This document shows positions 1 through 12,299 of a DNA stretch of 64,000 nucleotides, piece by piece. Origin of the DNA: Topomyia yanbarensis (lineage: Eukaryota > Arthropoda > Insecta > Diptera > Culicidae); assembly GCF_030247195.1 (NCBI RefSeq), contig NC_080671.1:85868370-85932369 (forward strand), written 5' to 3'. Under the pieces are notes generated by a model that searched no databases, had not been told where the DNA came from, and saw only the letters and a list, made by a program, of their open reading frames with translations. Positions within the stretch are counted from its first letter, which is position 1. The number at the start of each line of letters is the position of its first letter. The translations under genes were made by a program, and so were the position numbers.

Positions 1-17
1 ATTGATTGCCACCGGTG

Positions 18-131
18 TAGTGGAGTGCACTGGAACTGCACAATTTTAGCACTTTCTAGCAGAAGTGCAGAAAACTGGGTATGTTCCATTGACACTTCTG
101 CCTGAAAGTGCAACACCAGTGCACTCCACTA
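18..131. mobile_element. Short foldback (MITE-like), 114 bp
   Basis: TAGTGGAGTGCACTGG at 18-33 is inverted at 116-131, and the inner halves (GCACTTTCTAGCAGAAGTG against GCACTTTCAGGCAGAAGTG) also pair, so nearly the whole unit folds into one hairpin. No coding capacity. Confidence 0.75.
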
Positions 132-868
132 ATCAATCGAAAATTCCATAAGTTACCACGTACACAAGGTCGCATTTTTCCAACAGCGAGTCATTCATAT
201 AATCGCATACCTTGCGATTATCCTGCAAGGCACAATATTTACGATTAACATTTGTATCGCAGCACAGAGACTCCTTTCAGAATTTCAAATCGTACTTTCT
301 GGTTGACCTGAAAAATCGCTTCAACTACCAGGATTTCGATAACACCAATGAAAATTATAAACTGTATTCTTTGAACTATAAATAACAGACTATGGTAGAA
401 TACTGAACATTTTAGTAAAATTTACTAGTTTAATGGTTGTTGTTGGAGTGGCTGGTGACATGATATGTAATCGATAATCTAACTTTTCTCCAAAAATCAT
501 TTTTTGGATGATATACAGCAAAGCGCCTGTTTTCTTGGTACTGTGTGGTTTTAAATTCTGCAGATAACATAATTTGTAATTCAGACATCACTGAAATAAC
601 AATTGTGTTAGAGGAACAATAATTTTCGGTATAAAGTTACAATTTATCTTAGCTCGACTTTTATTCTGTTTATATATTTCTGCTTCAGCACTTCCATTCA
701 TTCCGGTACTCTATATTTTTATTACATTATCTGCTGCGACTATCAATTCTTTTTCACAATTCAGCTTTATGAATTATTCCGTTGTTATGAACCTGCGTGG
801 AAGGTCGCTTCTGTTGAACAAAACGGTTATATCTGTTTCTTCGATGTTGCTTGTCTTCAGTCTTTTTA

Positions 869-1805
869 GTAGGGGAGAGAGGGTAACAGTGGATCAGCAG
901 GAACTATGAAACATTCGCAATAAAATCATAATGCATGATCAGAATCGTCTCATTCCCTCATATTTCGTGATTTCTAATTCAATACACGTGTTGCTATATT
1001 TTGGAAGAGATCTGATAACTATATCTCTTTTAATGGATATTTGTTTGTTTTGTGATAGCCAGAGTAAATTTGCAATGAAAAACATTATTCCATCTTTATG
1101 AGTTACCATTCATTGAATAAATGTTTAGTCTATTGCTATTTATAGCAAATTTTATGCTCAACATTTGCCACGAACAAAGTTTTTTGGCAACTTCTCCTGG
1201 TTCTGTGTAATTTCACAATTTTCATGAATAGATCCATTGGGTAACTGTGGAACGATGGCGTATGGGGAACAGTGATTTTTGTTTGTTTTTGTGGTCTGTC
1301 TCAAAATGTGAATGGGTTCCGATTTGCCAAAGTAAATACTACTAATATAGTGCAAAATTAGTAAATTTGGGCAAGTTTTGTAGAAATTGTCCCTTATTTC
1401 AGGATTGCAGCTAATATGCATATATGGTGGTTCGATATTACGCGATGATATAGTGGATTCTTTCGTAAACAAACGATTTTCGCCTCAATGTAACTTTAAT
1501 TCAAAGCGTTAGGATCATTCTTCGTCAAAACAAAATAATGAAATTTATAAGTAGAATATTTCACTATAGACGACATCGTGTTTCATAGTTCCTACCCATG
1601 GGGCACACTGATACATTTTACCATCGACTGTTTATTATCCAAAAAATGTTATTTCCCCTGAATTTTACCAGCTGGAAAAAAATATATGTATTAGTAAACA
1701 ACAGAGTGGCACTATGTATCACTTTTAGTTATACAAATAACAAGTATTATCATCAAAATTAAATTGTAGAAAAAATCTGTTTCATTGTTACCCTCTCTCC
1801 CCTAC
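869..1805. mobile_element. Non-coding element with 23-bp terminal inverted repeats
   Basis: GTAGGGGAGAGAGGGTAAC at 869 is inverted at 1787-1805; with the next four bases 22 of 23 positions match. A sub-terminal piece, AGGAACTATGAAAC near 899, is also found inverted near 1580. The 937 bp between carry no real ORF. No clear target duplication was seen, so superfamily is open. Confidence 0.7.
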
Positions 1806-1806
1806 A

Positions 1807-2780
1807 TATCAATATCTAGGCGGTAGAGCGATCTTTTGTGAATTTTACATTTGATTTAAAAATATAAACTTGTACTTTCATTCCGGAATTTTTTGAAGGT
1901 GCTCAGCGGTTCCAACAGCTGAAATCTAATATTGAAGAGCATTAAATTTTCATTTGCTCGTTTGCGAAAAAAGATCATGTCAATAATTTACCAAAACAAA
2001 CTAATCTGAAGAAAAATAGCATACTTTGATCATGAAGTGTGTCCAGTTTAATTTTTTCGCTGCCAATTTCACCTGTCAATACGAAAGAGTTGAATAGGGT
2101 TGACTAATTTGATTATTCAGTGAGCCAAAAAATGAGGACCCTTTTGTATGGGACCTTGGCGTATTTAATTTGTATTTGGTATGACTGCATTTATGAGGTT
2201 TGTGCCTGATTCGCACTTATTAGTGTTGTCAAAAACAAAGCGATAGGTTTAACTCACTCGAGCTCTTCCAATGAATAAGGTACTTTTAGGGTATTTGATA
2301 CTATACTTAAACTTTGCTACCTATCAATGAGTTGTGAGTTTTGCCGTAACTAGATGAAAACTAACCTCAACGTAGTTTACCTAAATCCACCTTATTCAAG
2401 GATACCCCAAAATAGAACTAAAAGAACTCAATTTGAGGTAGTTTTTCGTATACGTGTGAATCACATCCCAGCTTTGTAAGACCAAAAGTTTAATAATTTC
2501 TCCTAACAAAGCTACATTGATTCGGTAGATAGACTTGTCCGATTTGATTCAAATTTAGTGGCAGGCCCGTAGCATGCAGTTGGCCGGGTTGGCCCCCATC
2601 AATGGCGCCAACCTTAGGTGGGGCGCTAAAATAAGTAGAATAGGCTTTGTAAAATAAGTGGAATAAGTCATAAAATAAGTCAGTATAAATGTACCACCGT
2701 CTGGCAAGGGAACGCTTCAGATTCGCTATTTGTGTGCGGTGCATGCAAATAGATCATGTGGACTCTCTCCATAATAGGCA
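1807..2780. other. No gene seen
   Basis: AT-rich sequence. Short AAAATAAGT repeats occur at 2628-2685, next to a GC-richer patch (2560-2610) likely to be repeat debris. Confidence 0.5.
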
Positions 2781-2815
2781 GTATTCACAATTTTAGGGTC
2801 GTGCTAATAATTCTC

Positions 2816-2950
2816 AGTGCACTTGCCACACCGGGCCTCATTGCTACGAAGGCTCATTTGCGTGTATGTACTTCAATGTTCATATGGCCAAACAGGCAGA
2901 CGAACCTTGTCGAACTAGACGTACTTGGGACTGAGAGAGCCAACCAGTAG
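2816..2950 (-). pseudogene. LINE ORF1 (gag-like) fragment
   Basis: Read on the minus strand this gives GSLSPKYV, stop, FDKVRLPV and later NEARCGKC. The same order (GSALPNYLLFDKVRLPV ... NKARCGKC) is found in the intact LINE ORF1 at 59237-60559, just ahead of and within its zinc knuckles. Stops and frame changes show it is a relic of the same or a closely related family. Confidence 0.65.
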
Positions 2951-3063
2951 CTCCACGCAAGACAAACCAAATCGGTGACGGTGATGAGAGGGTAGTAGCG
3001 TAGAATGTTGGTACCTATAGCTATTGATACCTTGTGGCGTGGCAGAGGAGTGTAGGGTGAGCG

Positions 3064-3220
3064 TCCAAGTCAGTCTCACATGGTATGCTAGAGGTGAGCA
3101 CATAAGTCAGCCTCACACGGTAAGTAAATGATGAGCACCCAAGTAAGCCTCACATGGAGTGTCAGAGCGACCGTCAGGGTGTGACAGAGCGGGCACCCAA
3201 GCAAGCCTCATACTGGATGT
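3064..3220 (+). repeat. Degenerate tandem repeat
   Basis: Four units start at about 3064, 3101, 3138 and 3196, each with a form of CCAAGTCAGCCTCACATGG followed by a TGAGCA-like end. Spacing is 37, 37 and 58 bp, the last unit carrying an insertion. A poly-C run follows at 3243-3258. Probably part of an interspersed element. Confidence 0.7.
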
Positions 3221-3841
3221 GTGCGGGAGTACAGTAAGTACTGCCCCCCCCCCCCCTCCCCAGAAGTAATGCCGGGAGGGGAAAGATGACGGAGCCCTAT
3301 GGAGTTTAGCCGGTATTACCCGTTAGGTAGTTTAGTCCTTGTCGAGCCCGCCACTCTAATACACTTCCGTGTGGTAGCAACTACTAAGCACGTGTACTGG
3401 GTCAGTGCGAAATGCATTCTTCATAGTAAAAAAATACATACATACATAGCTCTATTTAGCACAAGTTTAGAGTGTGTAACGTCGTGTCATCTAGGCTGTG
3501 TAATCCTATGAAAAATCATCCTACCATCGCCTTGGGGTCTGCGTCATATCGGAAAATTTCGCATTGAATCGGCTTCTGTCTCATCTCCTTTTTCTCTCCT
3601 GCGTCCGTCTACGTCTCTTAGATGCCAGTCCTGCACTTCTTTCCTGAACTAGCGTCATACCCACTGTCAAAAGAGTCGACAACTAGTAGGATCCACATTG
3701 TCCCCACTCAAACGAATGGATCAATCTGCAAGTAGGAGCAGATATTTACCAACCAGCCAAGAAGACTTCAAAACCAATAAAAATGGACCATGCCAGTCGA
3801 AGGCCACAGGCCCAGCGCCATCTCGTACAGTTTCTGAAATT

Positions 3842-3909
3842 AGGGGCTTTATTCTCACAGGAAATTTTCTTCTAGTCACTAGGTGACGTGACTGTGAGAA
3901 TAGGGCCCT
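3842..3909. repeat. 68-bp hairpin
   Basis: AGGGGCTTTATTCTCACAG is inverted as CTGTGAGAATAGGGCCCT around a centre with TAGTCACTAGGTGACGTGA. It resembles the paired ends of a small MITE. Confidence 0.55.
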
Positions 3910-6427
3910 AGATGTTTGTTGGTGCTACTTACAAATTTTTAATTCAATGGTAGTGTCTCATTCCCTCTTGTAAAACTCGCTTACCGCTGCTCATATCTTC
4001 CAACATTTCGACGCCGTCGGTCAACCGTCTCAATTTCTCTTATCTAATCCCCAATTTCCGTCGGAACTCGTATATGAGGCGCTCAAGGCTCGAATATCAA
4101 CTACCTGAAGCGAAAAAGACATTATTTATCACATTAAGCATATTCCCTAATCCTATAATCAATTAAAGCTGTCTGTCGATTCTAATGCAGAAACGCTAAT
4201 GATTTGACCATCAAGAATACGTCAGCTAACCTTAATTGACCCCCTTCGACACCAGTTTGACCTTACCAAGCCGTAACGCGGGTGGCGGCGTAAAAACTAC
4301 CGAATAGGGGTTGAAAACAGCGTGATCTAAGTAATATCTGATGTTTCTTCAAATGTATGTGATATCTAAGACTGACTTGGATAGTTCCATCGAGCCTAGT
4401 TGGCATACCTTACATAACTAGACCCACTGTTCTCCATTCACCCACAAAGCACTTTTATTTCACTCTCTTGTATAAAAATGAGCAGGTAATGTCTAGGACA
4501 TAATCAGGATATCGTGACGGCACTTAAACTGGTAATTCAAATCTAATAATATGCACTTCAATGTACAATCCACCAACTACAATCGCAGGTCACAGCTCCT
4601 AAAACTTGTCTGTCCTAAAACTTCAACACCTTGAAATAAGTGATTTCGCAAATCTACATATCATGATTTGCGGCTAGAATTTACATGACATGGGCGACAG
4701 TCAAACATGTACGAGCTTCAGTCGAATCCAAAGTGGACATCAAAGAGGCGCGAAACTGTGACCCCGCTAAGGGCGTCAGAATACCACGCTACGGCTCTGC
4801 TTGGTGGGAATCATTTCCGACTTGGACCGATTGAGTTTTAAAAGATTGTTTTTTTTTCTGGCCTTGAGTTCAACTTATTTTCGTATGAAGCTTCGTCTTT
4901 GGCAAAGTATCCATCTCCTTCAGAGACGTTTTCCGTACTGATGATAGCTAGGTATCAGGGATAATACATGATTTGAAAGGCGTTTCACAACATCGATTAT
5001 GCTTATTAAAGCGTTCATAACAAAATACTGGAGAAAGTATGTCCTTCATTACGTTCTCATACTGTGTAATTTTCAACAGGAGTAAACATGATAAGTAGTC
5101 AATCAGTTGCTTGTTTCTGTTTATCACAAGCCTAAATTCACTTCCTAAAGATAAATGTATAAAACTACATTCATTTGAATTATCTATTCAGGAATTCTGT
5201 TTCATCGCTTGTTTCGTGTATAATTGTTCTGGTATAACAAGTAGTTCTGGTTCGATATAAGAATAAACTAGTCATAATTAAGAAAAAGAAGAAATTATAA
5301 AGTATTTTTAATAATGGAAATAATACTATTTGCGCTTCAATTCTACATTACTGCGCAGGCTTTATTCTTAACACAAAAAAATGCAATCTTCCACAAATTC
5401 AAAATGCAAATGCCTCTTTTGTATCGCAATTCTAAAATAACTTGATCAACTGCAACAATTTCATTTACAGTTCAATCTTTTAACTGCCCTTCAGAGGCTA
5501 GTATCAATATCTAAATCCATCCCTTTCTTCCACTATCCATCATCGTTTGAGCAATCATTCTATCAAAATCGAAACCAATTACAATTAATATATGTTAAAA
5601 ATAATTCACGACAAAGAAAAACATGAGTCTGCTGTGACCGCATTCAGTTTATCGTAAAGAAATTCAAAAATAATTAATATTTCCGTTCGTCCGCATCAAA
5701 ACAGAATTTCATAAATACCTGAAGATTTCGGATGTTTCCACCTACAATATTGGCTTATGGGCTTATGGTTGCTTATGTGTAGGATATTTTTAGAAAGCTG
5801 TTCAATTTTGAAAGTAAAAAAACTGTCCTAAAAGAATTATTTCACTTTATGTTGCATCAAAATTGCATAACTTAAAATATTTCACAGGAAAACAATAAAT
5901 TTTTCATCATTTTCATCCACTTCACGGTTAAAAAAAAGTGCGAACTCAGCACACTCAAGTTAATTTCTTAGCCATTTTATGTAATGATAAGCAAATTATT
6001 CGATTATAATCAATTGACGATTTCTTTAAATGCTATTTTTATAAATAAATATGAAACTATTTCGTTTCTCTCTATTGTTCAATTTGTCTTCTTACCTCCC
6101 CTTTGCCTAACATCTCATAATTCATGCAGAGAGCGTTGATAAAACGACATAATACGTTAAAAATTGATCGAGTTTCAGTTCAGACTCAAAATAAGGATAA
6201 CGGATCCCATCAGGGGCTATCTGTTTCATTCGTTGCTTAAATCCTAATGCTGGTATCTACAGGGTACTTTTTCGTGTGGATGGATCTACTACCCACAAGC
6301 TGAATAGAGAGCAATAACTGTTCTGGAATGATGAGTTGGTAGCTTTAGTTTCGTTATAAAATTCACACTATTTCGAATCGATGTCAGGAAAAAAAATGTT
6401 GCTGGACGTTATTCGTTTCTGTTCAGT
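3910..6427. other. No gene seen; includes the Star 3' flank
   Basis: Long AT-rich stretch without a supported coding region. The part next to 6427 must hold the Star 3' UTR; I cannot fix the polyadenylation site by eye. Confidence 0.5.
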
Positions 6428-6952
6428 TCACAGGGAAGTGACCATTGGTGGTAAGCTTGTTGAACTAGTGCCGTACATTTGCGAATCTGCTTCATCCAAC
6501 CCTCGTTCCGTACTGGCAGAGGTCGGTCGGTTAGATTCGGTGGCAGCCTTCACAGTCGGTGCACTACTTATCGGCAATGGTGATAAGGTAGTACCGATTA
6601 CCTTACGCATTAGCTCGCCTTTCTCGCTGGTGCTAATCTTGTTGATAGTAGGTTTCACGTTACTAGTGCTGCTGCTTCCGCTCCCCTCGCCAGTTGACCC
6701 ATCGGGTACGCCTACTACACTGTTGACACGACTGATACTACCGCCATGACCGCCATTTGCATGCACGTACTGATAAATGAAGTTACGATCAAAGCTACGG
6801 ACCATTTTGTACGACTTGCTCAGTAGAAAACGGGTAATGTTCTGCACGTACTCGTCTACATCGATGATCAGCTCTTCCTCTTCATAGTAGTGCACCAGAT
6901 GGATCGAGATCACCTTGACATGCACGCGATCGAACGGAATCGTTTGAAGGAT
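6428..6952 (-). CDS. Star: Star, last coding exon
   Basis: The exon begins after a TATTTCAG acceptor with ILQTIPFDRVHVKVISIHL in phase 0 and ends at a stop codon at 6428-6430, giving 174 residues. This segment is the C-terminal half of the FkbM-methyltransferase-like domain of Star, a single-pass membrane protein known in Drosophila to move EGFR ligand precursors from ER to Golgi for Rhomboid cleavage. The segment ending in FDRNFIYQYV matches where the conserved domain normally stops. About 105 residues then follow that are rich in Ser, Thr, Gly and Pro and have no recognisable fold, probably a lineage-specific tail. The plus-strand reading frame over the same bases is a shadow. Assignment rests on recognising the family by eye; the exon joins in frame to the exon at 18971-19144. 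Confidence 0.85.
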   Translation of the reverse strand: MLQTIPFDRVHVKVISIHLVHYYEEEELIIDVDEYVQNITRFLLSKSYKMVRSFDRNFIYQYVHANGGHGGSISRVNSVVGVPDGSTGEGSGSSSTSNVKPTINKISTSEKGELMRKVIGTTLSPLPISSAPTVKAATESNRPTSASTERGLDEADSQMYGTSSTSLPPMVTSL

Positions 6953-7529
6953 CTGAAATAGATAGTAGATAAATGGGTGTTTTAGAACTCGTATTATAAT
7001 AGTAGTAAAAATCAGAATACATTTTCATGATAATGAGTACAAAAAAGTAGGTATTAAAAATTTCTCCTTTCAAGATAGTCCACACAGATACTTTTATCAA
7101 CCATCTCCGACAGTTTTCCGATTGTACCGTCGCTGATGGGAAGAATTGCTTTATTGTTTTGTGGCATTCTTTGATGAAAAGACATCTTCAATAAATACAC
7201 GCAGAAAAATTTAGCATATTTAACCCAAAAATATGTGTTATTGAATCCAATCATTTATTGTTTATCATTCTAACCAACGAAAATATTGGCTTGCAAATAT
7301 CTTTTTATTAGAACAACAATAAATTTTTGCTTTAAATAAAAACATTTTTAAATTCTATAATTTTCTTTTAATTTCAATAAAAAAATTAAAAAAGGGGGCG
7401 ATAAATTTTTTTACTGAACCGATAAATAAATTTTATTGAAGTCAATAAATAAATTTATTGTCTCCCGACCAATAATTTTATTTATTAAATTTAATCCACA
7501 TTTTCTTTGAACCTGCAAATCTTTTTTCT

Positions 7530-7700
7530 GCGTATAGTCTGTTACATTCAATCCTGCCGCCAGCTCGTGCATCTTTGCGAGAAAGTGAGCCGGCCGCATA
7601 CCACCTAACTCACAGGAACCTAGTAGCCGCTGCAATATGGCTTGCGCAGACACTTGAAATCATGCGACTTTCAAGTTCTCGATCGCGTCTATTGTCTCCG
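7530..7700 (-). pseudogene. LTR-retrotransposon gag fragment (gypsy-like)
   Basis: The minus strand reads ILQRLLGSCELGGMRPAHFL, then AKMHELAAGLNVTD, resembling the 'LLxxxELGDxKPSQLLRxMRELA' region in gag of Ty3/gypsy elements of the Mag type. It is isolated, with no LTR, protease or RT nearby, and sits directly next to a LINE relic, so it is a broken fragment. Family assignment is by pattern only. Confidence 0.5.
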
Positions 7701-7729
7701 TTACCGACACCTCCACTTCTTCAAGTCTC

Positions 7730-8662
7730 TCAACCATTTTTACTTTCCTGGGTGGCTACTGTATCCAGACCCCATCGTACATCCCGTTCCAAAGAGTTAG
7801 ACCGAGAATGGAGCCCTGAGGATCCCCTTCTGTAACGCGCATTGACTTCTGCCCTTCGTTCCTCGCGCACAGCAGCACTCTGCTCTAGAAGCAGCTCTTC
7901 AGGATCTGGCATAGACACGCGGGAGCCCTCATTCTGTGCAGCGCTGCGGCGATGGCTACCCAGATGGCGCTGTTAATGAATTCTTCACATTTATCGTGAC
8001 CACAGCGCAGTATCGATCTCCTCTTCGCTTTCGTTTGGATGCCTTCTCCGCATTCTCGAGCGCAGTCCGAATTGCATCCACTGTCGATGCTACTTTGCGA
8101 AATCCGAACTGCATGTTGGACAGTCTGCGCTCGCTGTTAGTGTATTTCGTCAATCTGTTAAGGATAGTTCTCTCCACGGGTTCATTTTCGCCATCACGAC
8201 TCGGTACGCCTTGCCCATGGATAGGCGTCAACTTCTCGGCACAGCTCCTTGTGGTAATCTGACTTGCTAATTTGGATCTCCCATTTTAAAGTGGCCCAGC
8301 TTCTCGAAACACTACCTTACGCTCCTCTCGATCTGCCTCCGGTACTGCTCTCTGAACCCGCCTACTGGTTCCGAGACGAGCAGCGCGCAGCGTATTGAGC
8401 GTCTCGTTCCACCAGTAAGCTGCACGCCGTCTACTGCGCGATTCCAGTTTTCGCGGTATTGTGGCGTCATAATCCTTCTTGTTAGATATACCGTATCGAC
8501 GTTCTCGGTCCCATCGTCCGGCTGAAATGCTTCAACGAAAAGGTCTTTGTTGAAATCTTTCGTCTTCAACATTCGCTCGCCGGTCATCCTTCTTCGTGCT
8601 GTAGCAGGGTTCCGTTGAATGATACGGTAGCAAATCGCCTGGTGGTCGCTATGCATATGCAT
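7730..8662 (-). pseudogene. R1-like LINE relic (endonuclease end and RT start)
   Basis: Read on the minus strand in shifting frames: SDHQAICYRI (end of an AP-type endonuclease) near 8650; LNRLTKYTNSERRLSNMQFG then FGFRKVASTVDAI (RT fingers) near 8150; VVTINVKNSL in place of the catalytic 'DVxNAF'; and GDPQGSILG then MYDGV near 7800. Order and motifs match a non-LTR retrotransposon ORF2, probably of the R1 group. Frame shifts, missing linkers and loss of RT catalytic residues show it is dead. It is cut at its lower end next to the gag fragment. Confidence 0.75.
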
Positions 8663-8669
8663 ATATAGT

Positions 8670-9840
8670 TTAGAGAAAAATCAGAAATATTTAAACAAAA
8701 ATCGTGCCTTTTATAAACATTTTTTCAGCATGGGATTTGAAGGATTTACTTTATGAAAAGCTTAGTATTTTCTTAATAATGTCATTGATTAATTGATCTT
8801 GAATCATATTTTGCAATCTATTCGTCATTTCAACACGAAACGAGCGCACAATAACGAAAGCTTATCATCACCTTCACTAGAGTCGCTTAATATTTACAAT
8901 TTTCGATATGGTTTTTATGAATGGTAACCGACTGTAAACGGTGGCAATTCAGACTGACAAACATTTTCGAAATATCTATTGTCGGTTTCTTATGGCTAAA
9001 ATGTGGTAGGTCCTCGAAAAGTATGTAAATTAAGAAGATTTTGGTAAGGGTTTTTCCGCGATATTTTAACCTCCACGCTCTTCTCTCGCTCGAGAATCCA
9101 TATACAACTATCTCTCCCTGCACGAAACGTAACCTTTCTCATTCCGACTAACGTGCGCGCGTATGGTGCAATTCAAATGCGATTCTCGTTGGTGCGAGGA
9201 GTTACCTGATATTTCTTTGACAGTTAAATGACGCTTTCATTCCCATATGACTAACGGTTTTCGGTCAATCAACTGCTCGGTTAACTGCTCCAGTTTTAGT
9301 CTGAACTGCTTCACCTTGGAAGAGCGTTGAAATGACGGGAGAAATCATTCAGGATAACAAGTTTAGCGCTGCCACGACGACGACGACGACGAGACGATTT
9401 CAACTCCGCAGGGTACAACGCTGTGGTGTTGACTTTCATTCCTATGGTTTTCTCTTGTTGTATAACAACTCTGGAGTTGGTGTCACTCAAAAATTTAATT
9501 TATTCGAAAAATATTTACAAAAATTATCCTAAAGCGTTACCCGCGCATTGATTGGAGAATCTACGTAGGCGTTGATTAAATCTGACGCAAATTTGGGTGC
9601 TCTTGAAAATTCATGCATTTTTCGTACACCAATAACGGAATGTGAAAAGAATAGTGGCTTAGAAATTACTTGTAAAAAATATGTACACGTGTGGGAGGAA
9701 TATTTCTATCTCCGATTGGCTTATTCTGCGTAGAAAGAGATCGGTTCCTGACAAGGTGTGTTTACAGAAAGTGGAAGAAGTTAGAAGTTCTTGATCTCAA
9801 AAACACGATCAAGGTAGCTGACAAATATGATTACCGTGAG
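8670..9840. other. No gene seen
   Basis: AT-rich intronic sequence; a short (ACG)n run lies at about 9376-9392. Confidence 0.45.
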
Positions 9841-9845
9841 AGGAG

Positions 9846-10106
9846 TTCTAGAGAAAATTTTCAATAGGACGTAAGTAACATTGAGAGCCTCTCTTTGTTT
9901 ACTTTCTCTTTCGTTTATTACGACGTCACTACAAAACTTTGCACTAATTTTCCAGTACATATCGAAAGCCGACGGTTTTTACTAGAATATTATGCAAAGA
10001 GTAGAGTAGTAAATGTTGAAATGGCCGAGTAATGAACAGAAGAGAAAGACACCAAAGAGAATCTCTCATTGTTACTTACGTCCTATTGTAAATTTTCTCT
10101 AGAGTT
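9846..10106. mobile_element. Palindromic MITE, copy 1
   Basis: CTAGAGAAAATTTTCAATAG at the left is inverted at the right, and pairing continues through GACGTAAGTAACA and the TTTACTTTCTCTT region for about 70 bp. Its core matches, in reverse orientation, the element at 32863-33115 (shared TTTCTCTTCTGTT, AACTCTTTGCA-like and CTTTCGAT words). No coding capacity. Confidence 0.75.
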
Positions 10107-10685
10107 CATCTGCAATAGGGTGAGAGCTATCTAATTTATTTTGTGATTGTCCAACAGCATGGTTTTGCATTGTACCTATAGTTTTGTATTAGGTTCTTTA
10201 CTGATACTGTAACCTCAGTTTGTCACCAGTTCACTAGTACTGCTTGCATGGACTTATTTTTGTGCATGACCCTATTCGCTCTAAGCAGATCGCAAAGAAA
10301 TCTAGGTCCTTGTAAACTGTACTAGTCGAACTGTCAAAGGTCAACATTCAAGAATTGTTGGGATATACGTCGGTTCAGATTGGAAAACCGGATTCACTAG
10401 TCGTTCTTCTAGTGTGAACCTCTTTTTATGGCATTCTGTGAACTATTCTTTTAATTTTCGTTCCCCACAAAAGAATTTAGTTTACTTAATGTTTCAATTG
10501 TGGATTCTCGTTGTTTCGGAGCATGTGTTATCCCGATTAAATTAACGAATTGGCAACATTCGAGTGAAAGTGACGTCTAGTCCATTACATTCCTGGCAGC
10601 AACGCAAAAATGTGTTGCCAACATTAGTTTTTTGCTTTATTTTTCATTTCAGAGTTTGAGAGCGAGTAAAGGAGCTTCATCCTAG

Positions 10686-11095
10686 GCTTATTAGCCAGGG
10701 CAAGGTGTAAATACCTCTGTCCCATCCCAAAGGACCAAAGAAGTGACATTAACCTTCTTAGCCAAGTCACTCCCATCGATTTATTATATACTCTTTAAAC
10801 TGAAACGGTCGGTACGGTTGTCCTCGTTTCTTCCTCTTTCAAAATTCAAAACAATTCGTTAATTAGATTATTCATTGAATGAATAATTTAATTGCCGTCT
10901 AATTTTGAAACATCTTCAAACCCAACTCTGCACAGTAGGCCTGGCCGTTTTAATATTTGCGACATATGAAAATATGCTTCAAATATTAATGTTGACAACA
11001 AAAACTCTTCAGAATAACTGCAGTGTTTTCCAGGATGCTTTTCAATACTGGCTGTGTAAGGGTTAGACTAGAATAGAATAGAGTAGAATAAAGCT
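10686..11095 (+). repeat. Non-LTR retroelement tail, copy 1
   Basis: About 410 bp starting GGCTTATTAGCCAGGGCAAG and ending in an AGAATAGAATAG-type simple tail. It matches 55549-55948 in the same orientation at roughly 80-85% by eye. A short A/T-rich pentamer tail is typical of non-LTR retroelement 3' ends; here I cannot find the target duplication or the 5' end. Confidence 0.75.
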
Positions 11096-11385
11096 AAGTG
11101 TTACCCGCGCGATTCATATTTGTCCCTACTAATCCTCTCATTTTTCGATATTCTCCTATTTTACGGTGTAGATTACCTATGGCCTTAGAAGAGAGCATTT
11201 CCTATTTGTTTACTTGTATATTTGGCCATGCCTCTTCAAGACTGACCTATCTGGCCGAATTACGGATTCTTGCCTACAATCCTAGTCCAGTGCCATAAGG
11301 GTTCATAAGTATGCGTTTACATTTGCACCGCTTTCTAAGTGTTAGGTACAGTTTATACGGCTATGCCACATTGCTTTTAGGTGTA

Positions 11386-12290
11386 TAGGGTTGCCACCCC
11401 TCCGGGTTTGACCCGGAGACTCCGGTTTTCGGGAGCAATCTCCGGATTTCCGGATTTTACATCAATTTCTCCGGGTTTGGTGGGAAGAAGCATAATTTCA
11501 TTTTTTTATTGAAATCACTGATTCTTTACAAAATATTTAAAAAGTCTAAGTTAACTATTACTCTGGTTCAGATTTATTTTGTCCGACTAACCCTTGATTT
11601 TTAGGTGGCAAAGATGAGTTCACCAAATATTGCTGACTTCTTTCACAAAGCAATGAAAATGAAAAACAAATCAAATTTACTATCAATTAATAAAAGTAAT
11701 ATTTCGATATATGTTACAATTGAAATATTGCATCCCACTAAGTCGCTCAATATGGTGTAAAAAGTTATTTTGCTACAATTACTTCACTGTTACACCAAGG
11801 TATGGCAGCTTTGTTCTAATCAAACTGACTAGCTGAACATCAAACGAGTTCTTCCGGTGTTGTTGCTACTCCTGCAGCGACCCTTAACTGTTGGCTAGGG
11901 AGATAAGTTTTGCCCCTTTGTTGCGACCTCTGGTGATGAATAACCGACACCACATAGTGCTTCCCATGTGATGCCGCAGCCCTGCCTTATTTGCTCTCCT
12001 TTTCCTGTTGGAGATCAATTCTCGTTCGATTTATCCTGCACAGCGAGAGTAGCTGGTGCTTTTGTATTCTCAACACTCAGTCGGGAAAGTGAAATGCTAC
12101 ATCAGATTAAACCGATAAAACCGTTCTTAAACGTTGAAATTTACAGCTTTACTTTAAAGTAGTAATAAATAGCGATTAAAGTGCTATAAAATGCCGAGCA
12201 ATCGCTTTCCGTCTAGTTCCACTCAAAATCCACCACCCCCAGGTCAGTGAAAATCTCCGGGTCAAAGCCTCTCCAGAGGTGGCAACCCTA
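11386..12290. mobile_element. Non-autonomous hAT-type element, 905 bp, perfect 8-bp TSD
   Basis: The element starts TAGGGTTGCCACC and ends with its reverse complement. It is flanked on both sides by TAGGTGTA (11378-11385 and 12291-12298). An 8-bp TSD with a 'AGGGTTGCCA' terminus is typical of hAT elements. Sub-terminal segments are rich in CTCCGG words. No transposase can be read inside, so it is an internally deleted or MITE-like copy. Confidence 0.88.
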
Positions 12291-12299
12291 TAGGTGTAC

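Noticed and set aside
6381..6749. 122-residue plus-strand ORF
   Set aside because: Overlaps the Star exon antisense; composition mirrors the coding strand.
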